Positions 1-7,041 of a stretch of 7,947 nucleotides of DNA are shown piece after piece. The notes under the pieces are model-generated. The model was not told the DNA's origin, ran no database searches, and worked only from the letters and a program-made list of their open reading frames with translations. Both the position numbers and the translations under genes were made by a program. The DNA is from Synechococcus sp. MED850 (GTDB taxonomy: Bacteria > Cyanobacteriota > Cyanobacteriia > PCC-6307 > Cyanobiaceae), in contig PAEP01000007.1 of the NCBI GenBank assembly GCA_002700765.1, forward strand, positions 40,925 to 48,871, given 5' to 3'. Position 1 is the first letter of the stretch. Each line of letters opens with the position of its first letter.

Positions 1-4
1 AACC

Positions 5-26
5 GACCCGTCTTGAACGACGGGTT
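5..26. terminator. Hairpin at left edge, possible terminator of a gene outside the window
   Basis: A perfect 7-bp stem (ACCCGTC at 6-12, GACGGGT at 19-25) surrounds a 6-nt loop, and a G-T wobble can extend it. On the plus strand only two T follow, so it is a weak intrinsic terminator at best. On the minus strand the downstream side is cut off by the window edge. From memory, thiL lies convergent to gap2 in related genomes, and this hairpin could end that gene; that is inference. A 13-codon open stretch from position 1 to the TGA at 40-42 could be the tail of such a gene, but it is too short to judge. Confidence 0.3.
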
Positions 27-50
27 CCGTCACTACCGATGAAACGCAAT

Positions 51-75
51 AAAAAAACCTCCCCCATGGGGGAGG
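51..75 (-). terminator. Rho-independent terminator of gap2
   Basis: Positions 58-75 form a perfect 18-nt palindrome, CCTCCCCCATGGGGGAGG. Read on the minus strand it folds as a 7-bp GC-rich stem with a CATG loop and is followed directly by seven U residues (the A run at 51-57). It starts 28 bases downstream of the gap2 stop codon. Only the minus direction has a U tract, so it serves gap2 and not a gene entering from the left. Confidence 0.9.
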
Positions 76-103
76 CATTGGAGAAGCAATCGGCTTTAGA
101 CGA

Positions 104-1129
104 TCAGGCCCACTTCTTGGCGACCACTTCAGCCAGATCAACCACACGCTGGCTGTAGCCCCACTCATTGTCGTACCAGGCAAGGATCTTCACGGCCTTC
201 TCACCCATGGCGTAAGTGAGATCCGCATCAAAGATGGTGGACTCATTGGTGCCGGCGTAGTCGGTGGAGACGAGAGGCAGATCGCTGTACTTGATGATGC
301 CCTTCATGCCGTTCTCGGAAGCGGCCTTAATAACGGCCTTCACCTCATCAACGCTGGTGGCGCGCGACGGTCCGAAGGTGAGGTCCACAGCGGACACATT
401 GGGCGTGGGGACGCGCATCGCGAAGCCGGTGAGCTTACCCTTCACCTCGGGGTAGACCAGGGCAACAGCCTTGGCTGCACCGGTAGTGGTGGGAACCATG
501 TTCAGGGCTGCTGCACGGGCACGGCGCAGATCGCGGTGGCTGTTGTCCAGGATCCGCTGGTCACCCGTGTAGCTGTGGATGGTGGTCATCAGACCCCAGT
601 CAAGACCGAAGTTCTGATCCAGCACCTTGACGATGGGCGCCAGGCAGTTGGTGGTGCAGCTGGCGTTGGAGAGGATGTTCCAGTCCTCATGGCGGTACTG
701 GTCGTCATTGACGCCCACCACAAAGGTGCCGACGCCTGGACCCTTGCCGGGAGCGGTGAGAATCACCTTGCTCGCGCCAGCTTCAATGTGCATGCTGGCT
801 TTCTCATCGGTGTTGAACACACCGGTGGATTCGATCACAAGATCAACGCCCCAGTCCTTCCAGGGGCAGTTGAGGGGGTTCCGATCAGCAAAGAATTTGA
901 TCTCTTTGCCGTTGACGATCATCGTGTCGTCGGTGGTCTCGATCTTCACACTGGGGTCGAGCTTGCCCAGAATCGAGTCGTACGTGAGGAGGTGAGCACT
1001 CGTCTTCGGATCGGATGTGGAGTTCATGCCAACGATCTCCAGACCGGTGTCATCACCGCGGCTGATCCAACCCCGCATCACATTGCGACCAATCCGGCCG
1101 AATCCATTGATCGCAACGCGCAGGGTCAT
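104..1129 (-). CDS. gap2: Glyceraldehyde-3-phosphate dehydrogenase, photosynthetic Gap2/GapA type
   Basis: This 341-residue cytoplasmic enzyme interconverts 1,3-bisphosphoglycerate and glyceraldehyde 3-phosphate; in cyanobacteria Gap2 is the NADPH-using Calvin-cycle form. The N-terminal Rossmann motif is GFGRIGR (9-15). The active site is SCTTNC (157-162), with catalytic Cys158 and the activating His185 in HSYT. NADP use is supported by Ser37-Thr38 where NAD-specific enzymes have Asp-Leu, and by Asn195-Ser196 where they have Leu-Pro. The C-terminal [11 protein letters not shown] block is intact. The frame stays open to an ATG at 1201, but the family N-terminus ([11 protein letters not shown]) begins at the ATG at 1129 and the 24 residues before it do not look like the family. 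No clear Shine-Dalgarno is visible. The gene is divergent from murC and ends in a strong terminator. Confidence 0.97.
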   Translation of the reverse strand: MTLRVAINGFGRIGRNVMRGWISRGDDTGLEIVGMNSTSDPKTSAHLLTYDSILGKLDPSVKIETTDDTMIVNGKEIKFFADRNPLNCPWKDWGVDLVIESTGVFNTDEKASMHIEAGASKVILTAPGKGPGVGTFVVGVNDDQYRHEDWNILSNASCTTNCLAPIVKVLDQNFGLDWGLMTTIHSYTGDQRILDNSHRDLRRARAAALNMVPTTTGAAKAVALVYPEVKGKLTGFAMRVPTPNVSAVDLTFGPSRATSVDEVKAVIKAASENGMKGIIKYSDLPLVSTDYAGTNESTIFDADLTYAMGEKAVKILAWYDNEWGYSQRVVDLAEVVAKKWA

Positions 1130-1168
1130 GGCAGAAGCGGATTTGCCGCGTAAAGGATTTGGCCGCCG

Positions 1169-1174
1169 ATCATA
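1169..1174 (-). promoter_or_regulatory. Candidate -10 box for gap2
   Basis: On the minus strand this reads TATGAT, five of six matches to TATAAT, and it ends 39 bases before the gap2 ATG. No convincing -35 box is found at 16-19 bp spacing, so this is only a weak prediction. Confidence 0.25.
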
Positions 1175-1207
1175 CAGAAATAAGCATGAATTCCCATGCA
1201 TCTCAAT

Positions 1208-1223
1208 TTGATGAATTGATGAA
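1208..1223. repeat. Tandem 8-bp direct repeat in the gap2/murC divergent spacer
   Basis: TTGATGAA occurs twice back to back (1208-1215 and 1216-1223). Directly downstream lies a small inverted repeat, ACGGA-CGA-TCCGT (1228-1240), and upstream another, GCATG-N6-CATGC (1184-1199). This is the only non-coding space between two divergent genes, so a regulator site is possible, but no known operator is recognised. Confidence 0.55.
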
Positions 1224-1250
1224 TCGAACGGACGATCCGTCCCATCAAAC

Positions 1251-1256
1251 GGAGGT
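1251..1256 (+). promoter_or_regulatory. Strong Shine-Dalgarno-like GGAGGT with no well-placed start codon
   Basis: GGAGGT is a full anti-16S match. The nearest initiation codon downstream is TTG at 1270, 13 bases away, whose frame closes at 1291. The TTG used by murC is 46 bases away. It may be chance sequence inside the short upstream ORF, or it may promote initiation of a leader. Confidence 0.35.
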
Positions 1257-1302
1257 CGCTCCCCGCTTCTTGGCCTATCTTTCGCGTCTCTGACTGGGTT
1301 CC

Positions 1303-2739
1303 TTGTCCAGCTCCCTCGGCCATCAGCAACCCGTCCATTTCATTGGAATCGGCGGCATCGGAATGTCTGCGCTGGCGAGAATCCTGGTCGACCACAACCA
1401 TCCCGTCAGCGGCTCTGATCCGCGTGACAACAAAACGGTTCAGGACCTGATTCAACTCGGTGTCCGGGTGTTCAAGGATCAGACCGAACCGACGATCAAC
1501 GCAGTTCTGGAGCAATCCGAACAAGCACCAATTGTGGTGATCAGCACGGCGATCCCGGATCACAATCCGGAATTGAAGAGAGCCAGACAGGCAGGACTTG
1601 AAATCTGGCATCGCTCTGATCTGCTGGCGGCGCTGATCGCTGATCAACCATCGATCGCCGTTGCCGGGAGTCACGGCAAAACAACCACCAGCACATTGAT
1701 CACAACCCTGCTCCACGCTGCTGGGGAGGATCCAACAGCCGTGATCGGTGGCATCGTCCCTTGCCTCGGCAGCAACGGTCATGCGGGGCGTGGACGCCTG
1801 CTCGTTGCTGAGGCGGATGAATCCGACGGTTCCCTGGTGAAGTTCCAATCGTCATTGGGCGTGATCACGAACCTGGAACTCGACCACACCGATCACTACA
1901 GCGGTCTCGATCATCTGATCGAGACGATGCAGACGTTTGGTCGAGCCTGTGGAAAACTCCTGGCCAACCATGACGATTTCATCCTGCGCGAGCATTTCCA
2001 GGCGGATGCTTGGTGGTCCGTAACCACCAGTGATGACGTCGCTTTCGCTGCACTACCGCTTCAACTGGATGGCGAACGCTGCATTGCCCAATTTTTCGAG
2101 AACGGAGAACCGATCGGAGAATTCACCCTGCCGATGCCGGGATTGCACAACCTCAGCAATGCAACCGCGGCATTAGCGGCCTGCCGACTCGAAGGGGTTC
2201 CTTTCGAGCAGTTGCTTCAGGGGTTAACAAAACTGCAGAGGCCTGGACGCCGCTTTGACCATCGGGGCACCTGGGCGGGGCGTCACATCGTCGACGACTA
2301 CGCGCACCATCCCAGTGAAGTGAAGGCGACTCTCTCAATGGCACGTCTGATGGTGGACAGCGGCCGCAGCCCATTGCCAACCCCACCACGTCGCTTGCTG
2401 GCTGTGTTCCAACCCCACCGCTACAGCCGAACCAGCGAGTTTCTCGACGACTTCGCAGTGGCGCTGCAGGACTGCGACAAGCTGCTGTTAGCCCCGGTTT
2501 TCGCCGCAGGTGAACAGCCCATCAACAACGTGAACAGTCACACCCTGGCGGATCGGGTGCGTTTTTTGAAACCCAAATTGGATGTTGATGTCGCCGACAA
2601 CCTCGATCAACTCGTCGAACTGATTAAACGCTCCAGCCGCCCGGATGACCTGGTGCTTGCCATGGGAGCTGGGGATGTGAATGGCATCTGGCCCAAACTC
2701 GCAATCTGTGATCAGGCGTCTGCCGCCATCGCCGCCTGA
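1303..2739 (+). CDS. murC: UDP-N-acetylmuramate--L-alanine ligase (MurC)
   Basis: MurC adds L-alanine to UDP-N-acetylmuramate using ATP, the first amino-acid step of peptidoglycan stem-peptide synthesis in the cytoplasm. At 478 residues it has the usual full length. The N-terminal UDP-binding loop is FIGIGGIG (13-20). The Mur-ligase P-loop is GSHGKTTT (122-129). EADESDGS (170-177), the central-domain NLSNATAA (283-290), [10 protein letters not shown] (331-340) and PHRYSR (371-376) are all present. The start is TTG at 1303: an in-frame TGA sits at 1291, and the first ATG or GTG downstream is the Met21 codon after the Gly-rich loop, so no conventional start is possible. No clear Shine-Dalgarno precedes it. 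The stop overlaps the murB start by one base. Confidence 0.96.
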   Translation: MSSSLGHQQPVHFIGIGGIGMSALARILVDHNHPVSGSDPRDNKTVQDLIQLGVRVFKDQTEPTINAVLEQSEQAPIVVISTAIPDHNPELKRARQAGLEIWHRSDLLAALIADQPSIAVAGSHGKTTTSTLITTLLHAAGEDPTAVIGGIVPCLGSNGHAGRGRLLVAEADESDGSLVKFQSSLGVITNLELDHTDHYSGLDHLIETMQTFGRACGKLLANHDDFILREHFQADAWWSVTTSDDVAFAALPLQLDGERCIAQFFENGEPIGEFTLPMPGLHNLSNATAALAACRLEGVPFEQLLQGLTKLQRPGRRFDHRGTWAGRHIVDDYAHHPSEVKATLSMARLMVDSGRSPLPTPPRRLLAVFQPHRYSRTSEFLDDFAVALQDCDKLLLAPVFAAGEQPINNVNSHTLADRVRFLKPKLDVDVADNLDQLVELIKRSSRPDDLVLAMGAGDVNGIWPKLAICDQASAAIAA

Positions 2740-3641
2740 TGACGATGACGGCCACCATGCAGCCTCATCCCGGCATGTCCCTCGCAGACTTCACCACCTG
2801 GCGCGTCGGGGGCCCTGCCGAGTGGCTGGCAGAACCCAGCAGCATTGAAGAGACATCGGCTTGGCTGACCTGGGCGCACCAGCAGAGGATGCCCTGCCGT
2901 GTGATCGGCGCAGGGTCCAACCTGCTGATCCATGACGCTGGACTTCCTGGTCTCACCCTTTGCCTGCGGAAGCTTCAGGGCGTGACGCTCGACCGAAGCG
3001 AAGGTGACGTCGTCGCTCTGGCAGGAGAACCGATCCCCTCTCTCGCCAGACGTGTTGCTCAGGCCGGACTCAGTGGTCTGGCCTGGTCCGTGGGGATTCC
3101 GGGAACGGTGGGCGGTGCTGCAGTAATGAACGCGGGGGCCCAAGGCGGTTGCACGGCGGACCATCTGGAATCAGTGCTGGTGGTGCCGATCGAGGGGGGT
3201 GAACCCTTTGAACTCCGCCGCGAAGAGCTCGATTTCGGCTACCGCCACAGTCGACTGCAAGAGGACCCACTTGTGGTGCTCTCGGCTCATTTCAAACTGG
3301 AACCTGGGCACGACCCTGAGCAGCTGCGGCGCACCACCTCAGGCAACCTGAACAAACGCACAAGCACGCAGCCCTACACACAGCCCAGCTGTGGCAGCGT
3401 GTTTCGGAATCCAGAGCCCCTCAAGGCCGGGCGGCTGATCGAAGAACTCGGTCTGAAAGGCACCCGCATCGGGGGGGCAGAAATTTCAACTCTGCATGCC
3501 AACTTCATCGTCAACACCGGTGATGCAACAGCAAGCGACATCACCCGGCTGATCAGCCTCGTGCAGGATGCCGTGCGTGAACGCCACGACCTCTCTCTTC
3601 ACACCGAAGTGAAGCGGCTCGGTTTCGCCGGAACCGCTTAA
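2739..3641 (+). CDS. murB: UDP-N-acetylenolpyruvoylglucosamine reductase (MurB)
   Basis: MurB is a cytoplasmic FAD enzyme that uses NADPH to reduce UDP-GlcNAc-enolpyruvate to UDP-MurNAc, the substrate of MurC encoded just upstream. It has 300 residues. Visible are RVGGPAEW (22-29), the FAD loop GAGSNLL (57-63), GIPGTVGG (119-126) with MNAGAQG (130-136), YRHSR (168-172), and SCGSVFRNP (217-225) with the proton-donating Ser220. [13 protein letters not shown] and HANFIVN follow, with Glu290 near the C-terminus. The pattern fits the type II (shorter, Bacillus-like) MurB class. The ATG at 2739 shares its A with the murC TGA stop, suggesting translational coupling. ATGs at 2745, 2757 and 2775 are alternative starts, and the first 12 residues ([12 protein letters not shown]) are not obviously conserved. 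Confidence 0.95.
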   Translation: MTMTATMQPHPGMSLADFTTWRVGGPAEWLAEPSSIEETSAWLTWAHQQRMPCRVIGAGSNLLIHDAGLPGLTLCLRKLQGVTLDRSEGDVVALAGEPIPSLARRVAQAGLSGLAWSVGIPGTVGGAAVMNAGAQGGCTADHLESVLVVPIEGGEPFELRREELDFGYRHSRLQEDPLVVLSAHFKLEPGHDPEQLRRTTSGNLNKRTSTQPYTQPSCGSVFRNPEPLKAGRLIEELGLKGTRIGGAEISTLHANFIVNTGDATASDITRLISLVQDAVRERHDLSLHTEVKRLGFAGTA

Positions 3642-3665
3642 TCTGCCTGCTCCATCATCAGCACC

Positions 3666-4007
3666 ATGGCAGGCTTCGGACTCCCCAATTTCGGTCAGCT
3701 CACCGAAGCCTTCCGCAAGGCCCAGGAAATCCAGCAGAACGCCCAGGCGCTTCAGGAAGAACTGGATGGGATGGAAATCGAAGGCAAAAGCAGTGATGGG
3801 CGGGCCAGCATCTGGTTGTCCGGCAATCAACAACCCCTGAAGGTGCGTCTGGATCCAACCCTTGTGCAAGAGGGTGCTGAAGCCAGTGAGGCTGCAACGC
3901 TGGAAGCCCTCCAAGCCGCCTATGAGCAATCCACCGCGACGATGAAGGGTCGCATGGAGGAACTCACCGGAGGGTTGAATCTCAACCTGCCCGGGATGGG
4001 CGGTTGA
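3666..4007 (+). CDS. ybaB: YbaB/EbfC family nucleoid-associated protein
   Basis: This 113-residue protein is of usual length for the family; members form small dimers that bind DNA and act in nucleoid organisation or gene regulation. The start matches the family: a Gly/Phe-containing N-terminus, then a long helix (about 10-37) rich in Gln, Glu and Ala ([19 protein letters not shown]). The central part reads as the usual beta strands ([25 protein letters not shown]), and a second long helix covers about 72-102. A Gly-rich tail ends in LPGMGG. The gene is 24 bases downstream of murB, probably in the same transcript, and overlaps the end of convergent rsgA by 26 bp. No Shine-Dalgarno is evident before the ATG. 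The exact role here is not shown by the sequence. Confidence 0.92.
   Translation: MAGFGLPNFGQLTEAFRKAQEIQQNAQALQEELDGMEIEGKSSDGRASIWLSGNQQPLKVRLDPTLVQEGAEASEAATLEALQAAYEQSTATMKGRMEELTGGLNLNLPGMGG
3982..4007. terminator. Imperfect inverted repeat exactly spanning the ybaB/rsgA tail-to-tail overlap
   Basis: The 26 bp shared by the two coding regions form a stem of ten pairs (TCAACC-T-GCCC with GGGCGGTTGA), with one bulged T at 3988 and a 5-nt GGGAT loop. The two stop codons form the base of the stem. It could act as a two-way terminator or 3'-end barrier, but neither side has a U tract, so intrinsic termination is uncertain. Confidence 0.35.
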
Positions 4008-4884
4008 TCCCACTCAACACATCGAGTGCTGAGAGATAGGCGTCGTAGCGATCCCATTCACGATCGACGCCACAGCCAGGTTCACCTCGATGCAAGCAAT
4101 CACGAAAACGGCAGGGCCAGGGATCAAGCTGTCGGCGCAACTCCGGAAACAAGACGGCCAGTTCGTGGGGGTCATCCGGCAAATCAGGACGATTGAAGCC
4201 TGGGGTGTCGGCAACACGTGAACCCGGGCCGAGGGAAAACAGCTCCACATGCCGCGTGGTGTGACGTCCACGTTGCAAGCGACCGGATACCGCTGCGACG
4301 CGCAGGGCAAGCTCTGGCATCAGACCGTTGAGCGCACTGCTCTTGCCCACACCGGAGGGACCGCAGAGCACCGAGAGAGAGGACAAACAAAGCTGCTGTC
4401 GCAGACGATCCAGTCCTTCACCGGTCTGACTGGAGATCACCAAAGGGCTGTAACCCCAGCCCGTAAGCCTGGAGGTGCAGGCCTGAACCGTTTCTGGGGT
4501 GACGAGATCCGCCTTGGTCAGCAGAACCTGGACCGTGAGCCCTGTGCGTTCGGCCGTCAGCAGGAAGCGACTGGCCTGATCCGGATCAAAGCTGGGCTGA
4601 TCGATGGCCAAGGCCACGATCACCATGGAGGCATTGGCCACCGATGGCCGGGAGAGCAAGCTGCTGCGAGGTTCAACGGCCGCTACAGCGGCCCTTGCCT
4701 GAACAGGATCAACAGCCTCCACCCTGACTCTGTCGCCGACATAAACCTCTGAACCGCGATGGTTGAGTCGGGTCCTTCGCGTGCAGAGCAACCGTCCAGG
4801 CCCACCCTCGACCGGATCGTCCAGCTCCACCTCGAGATAATTCGCCTGCAAAGCCACCACGATGCCGGTGGATTGGCTTGCCAA
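3982..4884 (-). CDS. rsgA: Small ribosomal subunit biogenesis GTPase RsgA (EngC/YjeQ)
   Basis: RsgA is a circularly permuted GTPase that checks late maturation of the 30S subunit and releases assembly factors. At 300 residues it is complete. An N-terminal OB-fold (about 5-75) is followed by GTPase motifs in permuted order: G4 TKAD (123-126), G5 SSQTG (151-155), G1 P-loop GPSGVGKS (175-182), switch I around HTTRHVELF (208-216) and G3 DTPGF (226-230). The C-terminal zinc knuckle is C-x4-C-x-H-x5-C (Cys258, Cys263, His265, Cys271). The start is TTG at 4884: the frame is closed by the tusA TGA two codons upstream, and the next candidates (GTG at codons 9-10) would cut into the OB-fold. The gene begins three bases after the tusA stop, so it is probably coupled to it. 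The name follows the family. Confidence 0.95.
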   Translation of the reverse strand: MASQSTGIVVALQANYLEVELDDPVEGGPGRLLCTRRTRLNHRGSEVYVGDRVRVEAVDPVQARAAVAAVEPRSSLLSRPSVANASMVIVALAIDQPSFDPDQASRFLLTAERTGLTVQVLLTKADLVTPETVQACTSRLTGWGYSPLVISSQTGEGLDRLRQQLCLSSLSVLCGPSGVGKSSALNGLMPELALRVAAVSGRLQRGRHTTRHVELFSLGPGSRVADTPGFNRPDLPDDPHELAVLFPELRRQLDPWPCRFRDCLHRGEPGCGVDREWDRYDAYLSALDVLSGINRPSRAG

Positions 4885-4887
4885 TGT

Positions 4888-5115
4888 TCAGTGACCGCAG
4901 ATGATTTGAAGCTTCACAGACCGATGATCCGACGTTTCAATCGACACCTGATGGCCCTCCTCACGCAAACCGGGCACCACCATCTGCTCGGGTTCTCCCC
5001 GATCCAGTTGGACCTGGAGATGATCTCCAGCCTGCATCGTTTCCAACATCAACCTGCAACGGATGAAATTGACCGGACAGGGGGTCCCACGGAGATCGAG
5101 AGAGCGTTCACTCAT
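4888..5115 (-). CDS. TusA/SirA-family sulfur carrier protein
   Basis: This small 75-residue protein belongs to the TusA family, in which a Cys in an N-terminal CPxP motif carries persulfide sulfur, for example to tRNA 2-thiolation or cofactor pathways. The start [15 protein letters not shown] (5-19) shows the family strand and the motif, with the reactive residue Cys13. The second proline of CPxP is Asn16 here (CPVN). The rest fits the compact two-layer fold, including LDRGEPEQM (37-45) and the alternating strand [15 protein letters not shown]. The ATG overlaps the dnaJ stop by four bases (ATGA), a sign of translational coupling, and the stop is three bases from rsgA. The partner that accepts sulfur is unknown. 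Confidence 0.85.
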   Translation of the reverse strand: MSERSLDLRGTPCPVNFIRCRLMLETMQAGDHLQVQLDRGEPEQMVVPGLREEGHQVSIETSDHRSVKLQIICGH

Positions 5116-6248
5116 CCCTTCTGACCGAAGAAACGCGCAAACAGTCCGCTGTTGTGGTGGTGATGTTGTTTACCCCGCGCGGAGTGGTGACCCGCCAGTT
5201 GCTCGAGAAGCGAGCGCTCTTCATCGGACAGGCGACTGGGCAATTGCACCGTCACCGTGATGCGATGGTCGCCGCGAGCGACTGGATTGCCGAGTTTGGG
5301 AATGCCCTTTCCAGTCAGCGTCAGGATGGCTCCGGGCTGAGTCCCTGGAGGAATCTCGAGAGCGGCGGAACCATCCACGGTCTCAACTTCGATGCTGTCT
5401 CCGAGGATCGCCTGCAGGTAGCTGACTTTGACCTCCGAGAGAACGTTGAGGCCATCGCGCTGCAATTTGGGGTGCGGTTTAACCGTCAGGAATACATAGA
5501 GATCTCCGGAGGGACCTCCCCGCATTCCGGCGTTGCCTTCACCGGAGACCCTCAAGCGAGTGCCGGTATCAACCCCAGCAGGAATGTTGATGCGCAGCTT
5601 CTTGCGAACCTGATGCACGCCCTGACCACCACAAGCACCGCAGGGATCGGCAATCACCTGTCCCGTGCCGTTGCAGGTGGGGCATTCGGCAACCTGGGTG
5701 AAGCTTCCGAATGGGGTGCGCGTGGCCCGGCGGACCTGGCCTGCCCCACCGCAGGTGCCGCAGGTGGTGGGACCACTGCCGGGCTTGGCACCACTTCCAC
5801 CACAGGTCTCGCACGTCTCGAGATGGGGGATCTTGATCTCCTGCTCCTCACCGAAGACGGCCTGCTCGAAGCTGATGGTCAGGTCGTAACGCAGGTCATC
5901 ACCCTGCTGAGGGCCACGCCGTCGCGATCGACCGGCCCCAGCGGCCTGAGCGCCACCGAAACCACTGAAAAAAGTTTCAAACAGATCAGCGAAGCCACCG
6001 ACGTCCCCCATGTCAGGTGCTCCGGCAGCGCCACCGACACCCGCCTCCCCGAACTGGTCGTAGCGAGCACGGGTCTGAGGATCATTCAGAACCTCATAGG
6101 CCCGTCCGATCTCCTTGAAGCGATCCTCCGCCCCAGGATCTTTGTTGATGTCCGGGTGATATTGACGCGCCAGACGGCGATAAGCCCGTTTCAGGGTGTC
6201 GCCATCGGCATCACGGCCGACCCCGAGAAGCTCGTAGTAATCAGCCAT
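5112..6248 (-). CDS. dnaJ: Chaperone protein DnaJ (type I J-protein)
   Basis: DnaJ delivers unfolded clients to DnaK and stimulates its ATPase. All type I parts are present in the 378 residues: the J domain (about 3-68) with HPD at 31-33; a Gly/Phe-rich linker (about 67-105); a zinc domain with four complete CxxCxGxG repeats (146-153, 163-170, 189-196, 203-210); and the C-terminal client-binding domain with the [10 protein letters not shown] and EIPPGTQPG segments. The tail is unusual: residues 354-365 ([12 protein letters not shown]) are His-rich. The ATG shares one base with the grpE stop (TGATG) and the stop overlaps tusA by four bases. Cyanobacteria carry several DnaJ proteins; linkage to grpE suggests this is a main housekeeping copy. 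DnaK itself is not in this window. Confidence 0.97.
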   Translation of the reverse strand: MADYYELLGVGRDADGDTLKRAYRRLARQYHPDINKDPGAEDRFKEIGRAYEVLNDPQTRARYDQFGEAGVGGAAGAPDMGDVGGFADLFETFFSGFGGAQAAGAGRSRRRGPQQGDDLRYDLTISFEQAVFGEEQEIKIPHLETCETCGGSGAKPGSGPTTCGTCGGAGQVRRATRTPFGSFTQVAECPTCNGTGQVIADPCGACGGQGVHQVRKKLRINIPAGVDTGTRLRVSGEGNAGMRGGPSGDLYVFLTVKPHPKLQRDGLNVLSEVKVSYLQAILGDSIEVETVDGSAALEIPPGTQPGAILTLTGKGIPKLGNPVARGDHRITVTVQLPSRLSDEERSLLEQLAGHHSARGKQHHHHNSGLFARFFGQKG

Positions 6249-6904
6249 CAGCTCTGCTCCGGCTTCGGCTGATCATCTGTTGCACCTGCAGGAGAAGAAG
6301 GACCGGGGCCCATGGACACTTTGACCATGGCGTGACGCAGAACGCGTCCATTGAGGTGGTATCCGCGCTGTAGTTCCTCAATCACCACATCCTCCGGATG
6401 CTCCTGGCTTTCCTCCCGAAGTACAGCCTCATGGAGGTTGGGATCAAAGTCCTGCCCGACCACTTCCATCCGAGCGACACCCTGCTGTTTCAAAACCTCC
6501 ACAAGCTGTTTGTACAGGCCCTGATAACTGCGATGCAGGGCCTGAGCTTCCTCTCCTTCCGGATTTAACTGCTGACGCGCCCTCTCAAAATTGTCGACGA
6601 CCGGAAGAATGTCGGTAAGGGTGGAACAGACCAGCTGCTGACGCAGATCGTCCTGATCGCGGCTCTGGCGCTTGCGAAAATTGTCGAAATCAGCAGCGAT
6701 CCGCATGTATTGGCTCTGGAGCGTTTCATGCTCCTGTTTCAGGGACTGCAGTTCCTGTTCAAGCTGCTGGAGACGCTGACTGGGATCCGACGCAGTGGCA
6801 TCACTCACGGAATCGGCAACGGTCACCTCAGGTTCCGGTGCCGCGGTCTCCTCAGTTGAGGTGACGGTCTGATCCTGCCCAGGGGTGGTGGCGTCACCGC
6901 TCAT
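6248..6904 (-). CDS. grpE: Nucleotide exchange factor GrpE
   Basis: GrpE is the homodimeric factor that releases ADP from DnaK. It has 218 residues. An acidic, Thr/Glu-rich N-terminal stretch (1-42) is probably disordered. A long coiled coil (about 43-90, heptads rich in Leu and Gln) runs into DFDNFRKR (72-79). [10 protein letters not shown] (100-109) follows, then the C-terminal beta domain with [10 protein letters not shown] (152-161) and the signature [19 protein letters not shown] (176-194). A short Pro/Ser/Gln tail ends the protein. It is the first gene of the grpE-dnaJ-tusA-rsgA run. No CIRCE-type operator (TTAGCACTC-N9-GAGTGCTAA) was seen upstream, and no convincing promoter could be assigned. 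Confidence 0.96.
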   Translation of the reverse strand: MSGDATTPGQDQTVTSTEETAAPEPEVTVADSVSDATASDPSQRLQQLEQELQSLKQEHETLQSQYMRIAADFDNFRKRQSRDQDDLRQQLVCSTLTDILPVVDNFERARQQLNPEGEEAQALHRSYQGLYKQLVEVLKQQGVARMEVVGQDFDPNLHEAVLREESQEHPEDVVIEELQRGYHLNGRVLRHAMVKVSMGPGPSSPAGATDDQPKPEQS

Positions 6905-6933
6905 GCTGACCGCTCGGGATTTGGTGCCTAGAC

Positions 6934-7041
6934 ATGTTGAAGGGCGACGCTGACCTCACACAAGCTGCGGAAGCCCGCACCTCTCTTCCGGCCTCCACTG
7001 TTGATCCTCGCCCGACCGATCCCCAGCGCCGTTACTCCTGA
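6934..7041 (+). other. Open frame that looks like the displaced N-terminus of the PilB-type gene
   Basis: An ATG at 6934 opens 35 codons ending in TGA at 7039-7041. The peptide runs [17 protein letters not shown] and ends PTDPQRRYS. Codon structure is typical of coding DNA: 12 of 35 codons start with G. The competing +1 frame over 6941-7036 has 5 of 32, lacks ATG or GTG, and gives a basic, Leu/Pro-rich peptide. If one base were skipped near 7036-7041, this segment would continue directly into the PilB-type frame (DQQRLELELL). The ATG lies only 29 bases from the divergent grpE start. It could be the real start of the pilB reading frame, a leader, or chance. Confidence 0.45.

Larger units (their letters stand above)
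1186..1293 (+). other. Short ORF (35 codons) just upstream of murC, possible leader peptide
   Basis: An ATG at 1186 opens a 35-codon frame ending in TGA at 1291-1293, nine bases before the murC start and in the same frame as murC. A second in-frame ATG lies at 1219. Neither ATG has a good ribosome binding site. The predicted peptide is polar, with no recognised motif, and ends LAYLSRL. It may be a leader peptide, the remnant of a longer N-terminus, or chance. I would not call it a gene without expression or conservation evidence. Confidence 0.2.

Noticed and set aside
536..1153. 205-codon plus-strand ORF antisense to gap2
   Set aside because: It is a shadow of the gap2 codons; gap2 on the minus strand is complete and unmistakable.
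1130..1201. Longer gap2 starting at the ATG at 1201, adding 24 residues
   Set aside because: The extra residues do not resemble the family N-terminus, and the ATG at 1129 gives the standard start directly before the Rossmann motif.
4249..4752. 167-codon plus-strand ORF antisense to rsgA
   Set aside because: The opposite strand carries all RsgA GTPase motifs and the zinc knuckle; this ORF has no recognisable domain.
5924..5931. Near match to the cyanobacterial HIP1 octamer (GCGATCGA)
   Set aside because: It is one base off GCGATCGC, lies inside dnaJ, and I noticed no exact copy, so it does not indicate HIP1 enrichment.
5154..6272. 372-codon plus-strand ORF antisense to the whole of dnaJ
   Set aside because: It is the mirror of a high-GC coding region. 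The minus strand encodes a complete DnaJ with every domain intact, and the plus-strand product shows no family features.
6860..6898. Inverted repeat GGTGACG...CGTCACC at the start of grpE as a possible operator
   Set aside because: The 7-bp arms are 25 bp apart within grpE codons; this is plausible by chance and matches no known operator.
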